Of a DNA stretch of 64,000 bases, positions 12,250-24,500 are shown in pieces. The stretch spans positions 15,640,766-15,704,765 of the forward strand of contig CM076666.1 in NCBI GenBank assembly GCA_038496675.1, in the 5' to 3' direction. Position numbers and translations under genes: made by a program. Source of the stretch: Rachycentron canadum. Taxonomy: Eukaryota; Chordata; Actinopteri; Carangiformes; Rachycentridae. A model generated the notes under the pieces. That model was not told where the DNA came from. It ran no database searches and worked only from the letters and a program-made list of their open reading frames with translations. Numbering within the stretch: position 1 is the first letter of the stretch; each line of letters starts with the position of its first letter.

Positions 12250-14171
12250 ATCTGGCCATTCTGCATTCTTTTAAATTAAAATCCCCTCTTTGTGTCACTA
12301 TCCTCCTGCTACGGCTGTGTAATCAAACATTAGAAAACACAAAGAGTACTTTTATACTATAGCACAAAGACTGTAACTTTGAACATCGTCTTGATTCAGT
12401 TAAGTGAAACCACATTTTAGCTTCAGCTTGAACCTACAGTTACTGATATTTTTGCCCATTTGCATTTAGAAGCTTGCAGTCACTCAGTCAGTCATTGCTT
12501 AAGGATCACTGTGAGTTTATCAATTTTTGTTAAATTTACAATCTTTGTGCATTTTCAGTTTATTATGCTAATCACTGGAATTAGATGTCTTACATTAAGA
12601 TAAAAACTAGTGGAAAAAAGGGTTTGCTCTATAACTTTTGACACATACTGTTTTCACAGCAGTTTGGCTACAAAGTGTAGATGGTGTTAAAATGTCTTTC
12701 CTAAAAAGAAAACTCTTGACTCTGGTTGACTTCCTTGTACATGGAGTCGTGGTGTTCAATATACGACAGAGGTCTGTCTATTTCAATCTAAAGGCCCCCC
12801 ACCTGCTCCATTTTCTGCCCTAAAGGTAGTGATCAGTGAGTTAATAATAATGTTTTGGTCAGCTTTGGTATTGGTTAAAGGTTATAGAACAAACCCCTTT
12901 CTATCTTTTATCTTTTATCCTTAAGCAATGGCAGTGAATGAGCCCTTGAAGTTGATGCAAAGAATATCCACAGGTGCCAAGCTTTTGTTTTGTGCTACAC
13001 CCTCTTATGCATTCCACTGTAGCACTCTAAATATATGTATATAAGTAACAAAGGAAGACAGCCTGGTTGGTCAACGGTTCATCCTACAGTAAGATAATGA
13101 CCCAACACATTAGAAGAACAATGTGCAGCAGTACAAGATCCAGACTTGCACCTCATGGAGCTGGTTTGGGATTAACCCAACAGAAGGTGAAACCAAAGGA
13201 AAGTACAAGTACAACACATTTGTGTGATTGTCAGCAACAGTGCTGGGGTGAGAAACATCCTATTAAGACTGACTTTACTAGTGATTGCATTTTCCTGGTA
13301 TGTTTAGCATAAGGTCAATGTTTACAGGCAGCTATTTCTAGGACTTTTGGGCCACTGAAGCCTATACAATGCAAACTACAGGGGGACAATGTGAGACAAT
13401 AGCTATATTTCCTATAGCCTATTTATAAAAATAAGGACAGAAGATGAAAGTGGCTCTTGATTTTGTTCTTCAATAGGGTTATTCTTTGAAATTGCTGTAC
13501 ATTTTGTCTGTGTTTGCATCTGCACCTGCTTTCCAGCTTTATTATTTGCAAAGCTGCTCTGGCTATTAGACAAAACACCCTACACAGGAAAGCTGTAGAC
13601 CTACAATGGTTTCTAACAACGGCATGTGACCTTCAAGGCTGTACACAGTGAATGAGTTCAGTTTATGAAAATCAGCTCTTACCACATGGGGTTGTTCTAT
13701 CTTCACAACTCGTACCAACTTGTTATCAATTGCACAAGTTACACAGCTGCCATTGACATGATAACCAAGCTGTGACGCTTGCATATATTTGCACTTTACA
13801 GTCTATTGAATAACATTAAATTATTTTTCATTAAATTATTATTATTGTTATTATACAAATGGACTAATATTTGCCATGTGGTCAGAAACACCACTCCAGT
13901 TCCTACCATATCAACTGAAAATCTGATGATATGTCAATGCTGTCTCTTCTGACTGCAAGTGGGTAAAAATATCAGTTACTGTAGGTTCAAGCTGAAGCTA
14001 AAATGTGGTTTCACTTAACCGAATCAAGACAATGTTTTCTAAAGTTACAGTCCTTGTGCTATCGTATAAAAGTACCCTTTGTGTTTTCTAATGTTTGATT
14101 TCTCAGCTGTAGCAGGAGGATAGTGACACAAAGAGGGGATTTATCTTGAATGCAACTTTGGAATTATACTG
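12250..14171 (+). mobile_element. Decayed Tc1-like transposon with long IRs
   Basis: About 190-bp inverted repeats bound a 1.9-kb element. The left arm (12261-12465) and the reverse complement of the right arm (13960-14171) share long blocks. Examples are cccctctttgtgtcactatc, then tcctgctac, then aaatcaaacattag; and attttagcttcagcttgaac followed by ctacagt. The right end reads ctttggaattatactg, the reverse complement of a Tc1-type CAGT terminus; the left end is eroded. The interior carries a degraded Tc1-like transposase segment. Size and inverted-repeat length fit the IR/DR class of fish Tc1 elements. No intact reading frame remains, so it cannot mobilise itself. Confidence 0.75.
13062..13260 (+). 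pseudogene. Tc1-like transposase relic (C-terminal part)
   Basis: Reading across frames, the DNA follows the usual Tc1-like order. First come words for the QDNDP motif (agataatgacccaacaca), then a P-D-L / E-L-x-W-D equivalent (cagacttgcacctcatggag then ctggtttggg). A basic stretch and acaacacatttgtg follow. Stops and frameshifts interrupt it, including at the W-D position. It is nonfunctional and lies between the inverted repeats of the 12250-14171 element. Confidence 0.55.
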
Positions 14172-15150
14172 GCCTCATTTGTCTAACTCAAACTGCTGGG
14201 GCCTCATATTAGCTTTGGCTGAACTTTATTAGTGGTATACAGAGAGAAAAGACTGGATTCTGCCCAAGTACATTACAGTTGTGTTTGGGGCTCTGTTCAC
14301 AGCCAATATGGGCAAGAGACAAGATTGCAACAAACAAAAATTACTTTCACCTTTTAACATACAGACAGAGATGTAGAGAATCAAAGGCCACAGACTACTG
14401 AATTTCATTGACGTGCATAAATCATCTGTCATATACACATCTTCGTATTGTGGTTTATCTTCTAAGTTCTATTTTTAATCTGATTATGGTTTGAAGTTGA
14501 AATGTTTTTGACTTGAGGCAGCAGACATGGTGTTGGATTTGCACCAACAGTTGTAGCTTCTACCGGGTTTCGAGAGCATGTCCTCATTGCTCTTGATGTT
14601 GCCTCTGTTGCTAGATGTGAGTGTGTGGGGAAACCCATCGTATCTTGTGAAAAAGTTACACAGTAGTTTCCACACACGCAAAAGCCACAGTGCACTAAAT
14701 TCAGCATCATGCAAATCCATTCTGGGATCACGTGAGGCAACAGGCGACTGTGACACAGCCATTTGTTTTACTGCTGTGTGTATGATGTAAATCTATCAGT
14801 AAGAACTAGTCATGGCCTTATTTTTGAATAGATCCTCATTCACTTTGAGTGCCTGGCACATTAGTGTAAATGATTCTCTATGTGGTCATACTGCAGGATA
14901 AGTATGTTTACTTTATGTGGCGATGATACAGGACTTACATTTAACAGACTACTTTTGCCTTGTGATATTTTCCACTATTACTTTATTGAAAGAAACTGCA
15001 CCAACAGACATATTATATGTTATTCTGAATCAGGTCCTATTGAGAAATGGGCACTTTTTCCTCTACTTCGTGTATTTTCATGCTCACACTTTTTCCGCCC
15101 AAGTAAACTTTTGTGGTGCCTCCCACGTGATGTCTTCGTGTTGGGGTGAG
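14172..15150. other. Intergenic upstream of scarb2-like
   Basis: No gene or repeat recognised. The open frames on both strands at 14460-14790 overlap one another and show no recognisable family. Confidence 0.5.
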
Positions 15151-15154
15151 TAAC

Positions 15155-15194
<40 letters not shown>

Positions 15195-15597
15195 CTCTCT
15201 CTCAGTCTCTCTCTCACTCCCAGAGCCGCGCCAGCGCTGCGGCCAATCAGCGCGGCCCGCGCACGGAAGGGCGGGGAGCGTCCTCAAGAACCGCTACAAA
15301 TAGTCTGTGGCCCATTAATTTTAATGCCTGTGCCTTTAGCTGACCCCGGAGCGAGTGACCGGCCCCCGCGGTTGTCAAAGCGAACCGCCTCACATTATCA
15401 ACGACGGGTAAACAAGACGCGCCGACGCAGCCCTTTGTAACTCGGAAGCTCTCCCACCGTTACTTCGCGCCTTTAGTTGCTCGCCCGGGCAGAGTCTGCA
15501 AACTTTTATTGCAAGTTTCCAGCCAGAGAAGTCAACATCGGGGCTTTTTCTCAGGGATCTGTGTCGGGTAACCAGGAATCTCCATCCATCCTCCAAC
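15151..15597 (+). promoter_or_regulatory. scarb2-like promoter / 5-prime UTR region
   Basis: A (CT)n tract at about 15153-15212 is followed by a GC- and CpG-rich block (15222-15560), a clear change from the AT-rich surroundings. GC-box-like gggcggggagc lies at 15268-15278. A TATA-like acaaatagt lies at about 15296. The start codon at 15598 has context ctccaacATGa. Transcription probably starts between about 15320 and 15400. Confidence 0.55.
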
Positions 15598-18500
15598 ATG
15601 ACACGAAGATCCTGCGCGGTCTATGGGGTCGGGATCGTCTGCGCGCTCCTGCTGGCCGTCGGGATCGCCTTATTCGTGGCTCAAACTTTCCACACCATTA
15701 TGCAAAACCGCCTCAAAAAGGTAAAAAAAAAAAAAAAAAAAAAAAGAAAGATATGAAAAGATTCAACCCACCACTTCTCTGGTCAGGTGTGACTCAGTTT
15801 GAATGTGTAGTTTCGTGCATTTTCTCTTTCAGTGAGAGTAGGAAGCAGGTAGGGTCCGTTGCAAATGAGGGAAACTGAGCTGCAGATTAACTATTATTTC
15901 CATCATCGACTGAGCCCTGCAGCTGTTTTCTTCCAGGCGAGTGCTGCTGCTGTCCCTTGGAAGAGACTCCTTGGTGAATTAATGAGCTAACGATAACAAC
16001 AAAAGTGTTGTGCTGAATGAGGATTTTCCACAACCTGACATCCCTTATTATTAGAGGCACACAACTGATCAATAAAGTATGAGTAAATGATGTATTTACC
16101 ATTAATAAAGCTATGAATTGGAGAACTATGACCCATATATATAAAAAAAAAAAGAGGTCACTACAGTGGCCTGACCTTGTACTGTTTGCAAAGATGATTA
16201 GGTTGAAAGTTTATTTTATTCATTTATCTATTTTGGCTGAGATCAGTGCGGACCATTATTAACACTGACTAGATTATCATGAAATCTCACCAAGGCTGTC
16301 AACTAAAGACCATTTGCATGACCAATCAATCAGTCAATCGAAAAGTCAAAATACAGTGAAAACACGCCTCTCACTTCTTTTATTTATGTTCCATCTAAAG
16401 TCCAAAACCCAAAGATATTGAGTTTATAATAATGCACCAAGCAAAATAAGCAAATCCTCTCGTTCTAGAAACTTTAATCTTTGGCATTGTTTCAGGACAT
16501 TTGCTTGAAAAATAACTGGATTATCTCATCAGTTGCCAGTTGTTTTTGTGGCTATTGTTTAGACAGCATTTTGTTTAATCTGCACTTGGCATCATGGTGT
16601 AAAATGAACAAATGAACGGCCAAGTAAAAACAAGTTAGAGCTAATTTGTAGCACCACACCAAAGTTTTTTGAGTGTGTTTTGTGGCTCTGATCAGAGTTG
16701 GTACTTTGCAATCAAACGTGTCTCTCCCACAGTTGCTTAGATTTACAAGTCTAGATGCAGTTTTTGGTTTATTAGCATGCACAATGTAAAAAGAGTTTAT
16801 CAGATAGACTCTGTCCAGCAGGTGCAAAGGAATTCCCAATGATCCACTAATGTGTGTTTTTAACTTACACACTTCACAGTGGTTCAAAGGCAAATTCCAC
16901 AGCTAAAAATAAATAAGGGCTGGGACGGTATTGCTTGGTCTTGGTATTGGTCTGTATTTTTAACACGCCAAAGAAAATGCTGAATCAGTACTTGGCAAGA
17001 CAATGTTTGAGTTCATAACATAAAGTCAGATTAGTCACACATTTACAAAAACTTGCGTAGAGACATTCCCAACATCCATGTAATACGGTATTATATGTAA
17101 ACACAGGGGCCTGTTTCTGTGAATGGTGGGACAGGACAGAGCTGCAAGTCATGATCACTCTCATTCTCAGAGAATTGTTGAGTCTAAAAATTGTCAGAAA
17201 ATTGTGAAAAATTATAACTTTCTCTACATCTCTACGTTAAACTGGGAAAAACAGAACACACTGGCGGCAGTTATATTAGTTCTTGCTCAAAACTTCCTGA
17301 AATGTTAACACTGAGGGAAGCCAAACTAGGCTGTTGCTCCTAGGCCCATGCTACGTCACAACATTACCAAATTCTATATCTTGTCAAAATATCCCCCATT
17401 GTTTGTTTTAATAGACTAATTGTTTCATCTCTTCTTCAGTATATATGTGAAAAGCATATTTAGTGTTATGTATGCATGAGTTTTCATATACATATGTACC
17501 TCACACTCTCCTCACATTTAGCTCAGCTTGTTCAGTTCTGCAGCTGCTCTCACAGTGAGCACAGGACCAGAAACACAGTTTCAAGCATTAAACGCAACCA
17601 TTTGTTGTAGTTCTATTTGGTTGCATCACTGAAAGCATTTGCTTCAGTGTCAGTAAACATGCTGTAAAAGTCTCTCAGTTTTTCATTTACAGTGATGTAT
17701 TTCTTTTGTTAATGCAAAGTTTCATTTCCTGGGTTTACAATTTTTTTTAACATGCTCCCAGAAGGTTCACTTTACTTTTATGACAGTGCAGCCATGAAAG
17801 TAGTGTTGGCCCACAGTCAGTATTATTGTATGGCACAGCTAATTTTCATATCAAATGTTTGCCCTTAACAGGTGTCGAATGGCTTTTAACAGGGAGGCTC
17901 AGTGTGGACTTCAGAGGTCAGGGGACATATTCGTTGGCCCTTCTAGTGCTGAGAGTTGGTCCTAAAGCTGAGAATCATACAACCTTAATGAAAACCTTAT
18001 ATTAAGGTTTCTTAGGCAAATGGGTGCAGGTAGTGGATGAAAGAGAAAAGCAACCAAATAGTCAATGACAGAGTTAATCATTAGCTACAGATAAGGTTAT
18101 GCAGGGATGTTGAGGTTTGTAGTATATTTTGTTCACATTTTTTATTTTTCATTTCCTCTAATTGGAGTATCCTTGAAGGCAATAAGCAGACAAAGTGGAC
18201 TTACCTGTTTTTGGGGTGACTGTTATAATAAAAGACATGATCACGGGCAGTTTAGCCTTGTTTAACAATCACATTTACACATGCTTACACATACCTCCAG
18301 GCTAGTCAGTTACAGTTAAAAAAAACAAAAAAAAAACTGTTTACTCAAAGTCTCTAGCCTAAGGGCGGTCTGGCGGGACTCAACAGGTGTTTGTTTGAGT
18401 GAATAGCTCCTTATGTAGTGGTTTATCAAGATACCTGCACGGACTCCTCAGTCTGTTGCATTATTATGCATTATTATGATTGGTCTCCTCCTAATTCTTA

Positions 18501-21500
18501 CATAGTAGTAGTGGTATACATGCATGAGTGCAAGTGAAAGGATACAGTACCCAGGCATTGATCAGGTAGCTTCTGCCTCTCAACAGAATGAATTACATCA
18601 TCTTGTCAAAGTTCATTTTCAATTTAAAGAAAAATGCAGTGAAAATATGTGTGGGTCTGACACATGTGTAGCCACTCACACAGTTATCGGCTAGCCTGGC
18701 AGGATGATTTATTTCAGCAGTATCAAGTTACCCTCCTTACCCCAGTTGCACCAGCATGAAGGATCTCATTCCATGGATACCCTCCCAGCAGCAGACTCTC
18801 TTTGTGTGCTAAGCCTCTTTCACACTGCCAGGTTTATTGGGAAACTGGACTGGCAGCCACTCAACTTCCATGTGAGACAAGCAGGGTCAGTATGCAATGA
18901 CCTGCTGATGGGCTAATGGTAAAAAATGACTTGTCCCTGAATAGGAATTTGGTCATTTTACATAGACAAGATTAGACATAGCGGCTAGCGGCTGCGGATT
19001 GTTCACTTGATTTCTTTCAGCTTTGATGCAAACATTCTTAGGGTTTTAAGAGTTTATTGTGAGTTTAGATTAAAGTATTAAGGCAAGGCAAGCCACCCCT
19101 CGAATGTAAAGTACATAAATATACATCATATGAATGACTTGGTCGTATTCCTGAAGCTCTGCCAGTAGTGGAAATACAAATGTAGTTTATCTTGATAGTT
19201 TCAAGATGGTATCATTAAATGGTTTTACATCTCTGGAAGCATAAATATCAATCCCAAATTTCCTTGTTACATGATATTAATTCTTCAATAGTGATTTCAT
19301 ATACAAATGAATATGAAAAGCACATCTTAACTGTACCTTTTAATTCTATGCTATAAGGACTCACATTGCCTTCCTTTGAGGGTGTACAAAGAGAAAAGTG
19401 GGACTCTTAAATAGTAGGTGGCCACGAGGAGTTATGGTTAGTGTAAAACTAAAGGGACCTTAATTTGACTTTGATGGGTTCAGTAACTGCAGGGCAGGGC
19501 TGCAGTTCAGCTGGTAGAGCTTTGTTTGGTGTGTTAGCCACTATTGAGACAAACCCATTTAGTGTATGCAAAGCTTTTGCTCCATGACTGGAGGACTTAG
19601 TGAATAGCTTCTTGCTGTGCCCAGTGTTATTCACATCTATGTATTTGTCTCCACTTCAAAGCAGTAGTAGATTGTGTGTTTGTGTATTCATCTGCTATCT
19701 GTTTTCATATAGGGAGTGGTGTAATAGTGGTGGTGGGTGAGCCCTGAGATACGAAGGCTACTAATTCATGTAGCATGCTGGGGGGGTGAAGGGTTGCCAT
19801 ATTGGCTGTTGAAAGCATGAAAGGATGACATAGAAAGACCATGCTCTCCTATCCTCAATCTAAGGTGACAGCTTTATTGTCCTTGGCTATTCAGCTAAAC
19901 TTTGTCTCTGAACAAGAAGGGACCCCAGAAGAGGAGGGGCTCTGTACTCCCTTGAAATAATGGGACTCATTGGTGTGTTTGGTTGCTTTTTAAGGGCTTA
20001 TTTCATGCTGAAGTGTTGCTTTTAACTTTAACCCAAATCTGACACAATTAGGCCAAAGTGAGATTTCCTCTTGATGTGTCTCTAAAAAAAATACTAATCC
20101 CCTTTGCCACTGCTGCCTTCTCCCACTCACTTTTCTTTGCATTACCTTAAAAGATTCCTGAAGTGACTCAGGGGGTTGTTGTCCTCCAGAAGCAAGTTAC
20201 AATTGCCATGAGAATTTTCTAATATAAGGTATAATGAAGCAGGATAGCTCAGATTTATGTCTGCTCTGCACTATCGGGGCCTCCTAAGGCTTGGTCCTGA
20301 GGAATGTGGCTCAGATGATTAAGGTCGCAGTCCCACGTAACCAATGGACATCCAGCTCTCCGCACCACATGGTCTCTCTGCAGCTCTCCCCCCCAAAATG
20401 TAGCTCATTGTCAGTGGCAACCGCCGACAATGGGGTCTCCCCTAATACCATTCATATGTGAAGCCAGTGCACTTGTCTTGTGCTTAGACAGGAGCTCTCC
20501 TCCGTGACACCCCCATGGATGTTTTTGTTCTCAGGGTTGTTTTTACAAGGACGAGATTGTGAAATATCCAAATTCAGAACACGTGTTTGGTTTTGCAAAG
20601 CTTTTTGCACTTTCTGCAGGAAATGCATCACCAATGAAACATCACCAATGAAACATCACCTTAGAAGAAAAAAAGGTTTGATCTCATCAACAGGTTTCAT
20701 CAAGAAAGAATCATTAAAGATAGCGTCCTCAAACATCCTTTGCAAAGGCCTTGCTATATGGATGGCGATAACATGACCAAATGTTTTTGTATTTTAAAAC
20801 AGTTGAGTCAGTTGATTCGCCAGTCATCATTGTTACAGACCTTTGACTTTGTAATGTACCAAATACAGTACTGTACAAGGTTTATATCAAGTATGTTGTG
20901 TTTTTGTTTTTTAATATAATATAAGTGTAATTAATGTTTATGCATTCATTTGAAAATGAGAATTTGCTTTTTACAAATACATATGTGTGTGAATGAACTG
21001 TGCATACATTTAAGATGACATGGCCAATGACATTCCCTTTATGTCTCCACAGGAAATTGTATTGGTTGAGGGCAGCCGTGTGTTTGCATCATGGAAAACC
21101 CCTCCCCCTCCTGTCTACATGGAGTTCTTCTTTTTCAATGTGACCAATGTCGACGAGTTCCTTCAAGGGGCCAAGCCAGTGGTCAACCAGGTTGGACCCT
21201 ACACATATAGGTAGGACATCACTGCACACAGAAGAGCAGAGGGTGCAGCAAAGAAGATTTTGATTGATTTTTTTTTTTTTTTTTGTGTTCCTTCCTCTTT
21301 CTGCTTTAAAAAGTGAGTCAGTCAAAGTGAGTCATTTGCTTAGCATCTGACCATATTACACGTCTGCCTCTCAAATTTGGCTTCTCTGCTTCCACTCTTT
21401 TGGTTTGTTAGGTCTCGTCGTCAATTTTTAATTGTATTAAAACAAGAGCATTAATGTTGTCAGATCAGACAATGACATGGGCAGTATGTTGTCTCATATC

Positions 21501-24500
21501 CTGTCCACACTTTTGTGTGATTCCTGACAAGACATAGATGATTTTTAATCACTTCGAGTACACTCACTGGAGCCCTTCAATGTTGCAATGGCTGCAGTGT
21601 AAAGATACTGTACTCGTGCCACATAACCCTAAAGTTTACTATTTGGGTTACCTAATCTAAAACGGATGTTGTGTTGAAATAAATGTACCATGTTATGTTT
21701 TTGAGTTTTAAACTGGTTTGTGATTCTCATTTCTAAGGAGAGACTCAAATGCTATTAATCTTACATGTTATTGTTTGTGTAGGGAGTACAGGTACAAAGA
21801 AAATGTGACCATGTTGGAAAATGACACAATGGTGTCCGCATACACAACCAAAAAGTTTGTGTTCCTGAGAGAGAAGTCGGTGGGTGACCCAGCTGTGGAT
21901 AACATCACCACTGTCAACATTCCCATTTGGGTGAGTTGTGGACTAAATGACTTTAACAAGTAGAGGAAAGGGAAAAACGGGAAAAAGTGAAGTGTATGAC
22001 TTCTTTCTGCATTTTGCTTTCTCAGTCAGGTCTCAATGGTTGTCACGTCACCTTGCATTGTTTAACATCTCCTCTCCAATCTTCTCTAATTCCTGTCTCT
22101 AGGCTGTAATGAACAAGGCGAAAGGTTTCTTCAAGACCAGCATGGCAAACCTTATGATCAGGGCTACTAAGAGTAATTTTTTCACTTCTCGCACTGTGGA
22201 CGAATTGCTGTGGGGTTATGAAGATCCCTTGCTGTCCCGTATCGCTGTCTCCTCATCTGATGTGGATAGTATGTTTGGCCTCATGTACAAGGCATGTACA
22301 GCTCTGCAAATAATAAAAGCTGATATACCCCAGCTGGATAGTTTTGTGATTATAAATTTGAGTGTGTCTGAAAATGTGAACACATTTTTATGACTTATAT
22401 GTTTTGATCTATTTAGAAAAATGCAAGTAACGACGGGGAGTTTGTCTACCACACTGGGGTAGAGAATTACATGGATTATGGCCGTGTGGAAACGTGGAAA
22501 GGCCAAAGGTAGCATTGATGCAGTCTCATGCAAACACTCTCTCCCTTTCTGTCTTTATCCACAGTGATGAAATTTCTCTGGGTAAACTTTGGATTCAAAG
22601 TTTTCTCAAATCTACTGCTTTTTGCCAATAATAGCAAAATACTGGCTGGGTTTGTTTGCCTGTTGGTCTGGGCTGGTAGCACAGAATACAGGACAGGACA
22701 TCCTGATAGGCAGAATGCATTACAAATGGTTTTCTAAGTGTCCTTTGATGTCCTACTCTCAGTACATTTGTAGTAGTTATCCTTCTTACTCTAGGGAAAC
22801 TATGACTTTGAGATAAATAATCACCAAAACATTTCATTGTAATTTACTGTAATTAAGATGAAATTGATAATGATGCTGATGCAACAAAAGTGTGGCTTAT
22901 ACACAGATATATCCAGCCAAGAACCAAGGCACTGTATTCCAATTTTGTCTAAATAATATAAACAAATCTTCTTTTGGCTGATTTGCAGGCAGAATAAGTT
23001 GCATAAAATAAATTGCATGACAATGGTCAAATGCTTGTGTTTATGAAATATCTTGTTTTGCAGCACTCTGACGTTCTGGACGACTGAGGAAAGCAACATG
23101 ATCAATGGATCTGATGGAAGTGCTTTCCATCCCCTACTGAACAAGGATGAACGTATATACATCTTCTCCCCAGACCTCTGCAGGTACAGTTTGGAGCTGC
23201 AGTGCCTTTTTGTAGCCACTTTAAGATTTAGAAATCATCACACCTGCCATGGCTCTATAGATAGCTCAGTGTTGGTTCAATGGCCATTAGTTTGGTTAGA
23301 CCACTGATCCAGACTTTTACAACCATGGAATGAATGGTGGATGATTCCCACTAGCATTGACTGTACTTTGTGTCTAACTGCAAACAAATGGTAGCATGCT
23401 GCACAAATAGAACTTGCTTGTATTGTCCAGCCACTTCAGAAATCAAATTTTTTTAGTTAAAGTCTGTAGTTATAGTGACAGCAGGGATTCGCATCTGCCC
23501 ATTTGTCTCACTGTTACCTAGTGTCCTATAGATTGCATCATAATTTACCTGAGGATGGGTCAGGGTTAGGGTTATGATAGGTTATGAAATTATGTCTATT
23601 TCTGGCCTGAACAGAACAGCTCAGCTCACTATAAAGCTGCACGGGGGTGGGGGCTTCATGTCTGGTATGGCATGTTCAAAGGATCCCCGTGTGATCCCAT
23701 GGATCCCATGCATTGTTAGTATAACATCCTGCTCACTTAGCTTCTGTTTCTTGCGTGTCAAAAAGCTTTACTGCCCACAGCTTTTTGAAAGACTAACATG
23801 CCAGTTTCCTGAAAGCACTAAATGCAAAGGCTTCCTTAGCAAACAGTGTTGGTGGAGTAACATGGAGATAGAAGGCGAGTGAGTGAGGAAAGAGAATAAA
23901 AACTGTGGGGTAGGGAATGAAAACAGTTATTGATTTGTACTAAACACATCTGTGGGAAGATATTCAACTCAACTTTAATTATATTTTCCATGTAAAATGG
24001 CCTGTATGCAACCAGCTGGTTTTTCTGACAGTAACTGCTGCCAGACATATTGAGTGGATCCTCTAGAGGGTATCAGCATTAGGACATCTGCTTTAAAAGC
24101 TTGATAAATGCTAAAAAGAGCTACCTCTCTCACAGTCACTAACTGATGAATTGTTCCTGGGGATTTCATTTCGCAAAATTTAGGACTTAGCCGTTCCAAA
24201 ATGTGGATTTACTGATGATGTCCATGCTCATGCTCTGGCTTCTAATTAAGAAAGAACCTTGACCTAAAAATACTCAGTTACGCAATACACTCTTGCAGAC
24301 TTCTTCCCCTTTTTGAGCATGGAGCGAATGATGGGGTGGGATGACTGTACCTTTGACTCTGATTGGACTTGTGTCAAAAACCCTTGTCCTAAATGTTTAC
24401 TGAACACTTTAACCTACTTATCCATTGCCTGTTGGCCCCATCATGACTGTCCTTGGTATTGTGACTAAAGGGAAGGCCCTTCCTGTTTCCTGTACTTTTT

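Noticed and set aside
15477..15878. 133-codon open frame over the scarb2 start
   Set aside because: Wrong frame relative to scarb2 exon 1; it reads through the splice donor and the poly(A) run as poly-Lys.
19497..19525. tRNA box-A-like ctgcagttcagctggtagagc
   Set aside because: No box B and no cloverleaf downstream; at most a SINE scrap, too weak to annotate.
22821..23219. 132-codon minus-strand open frame
   Set aside because: Shadow opposite scarb2 exon 6 and its introns; no splice context or family.
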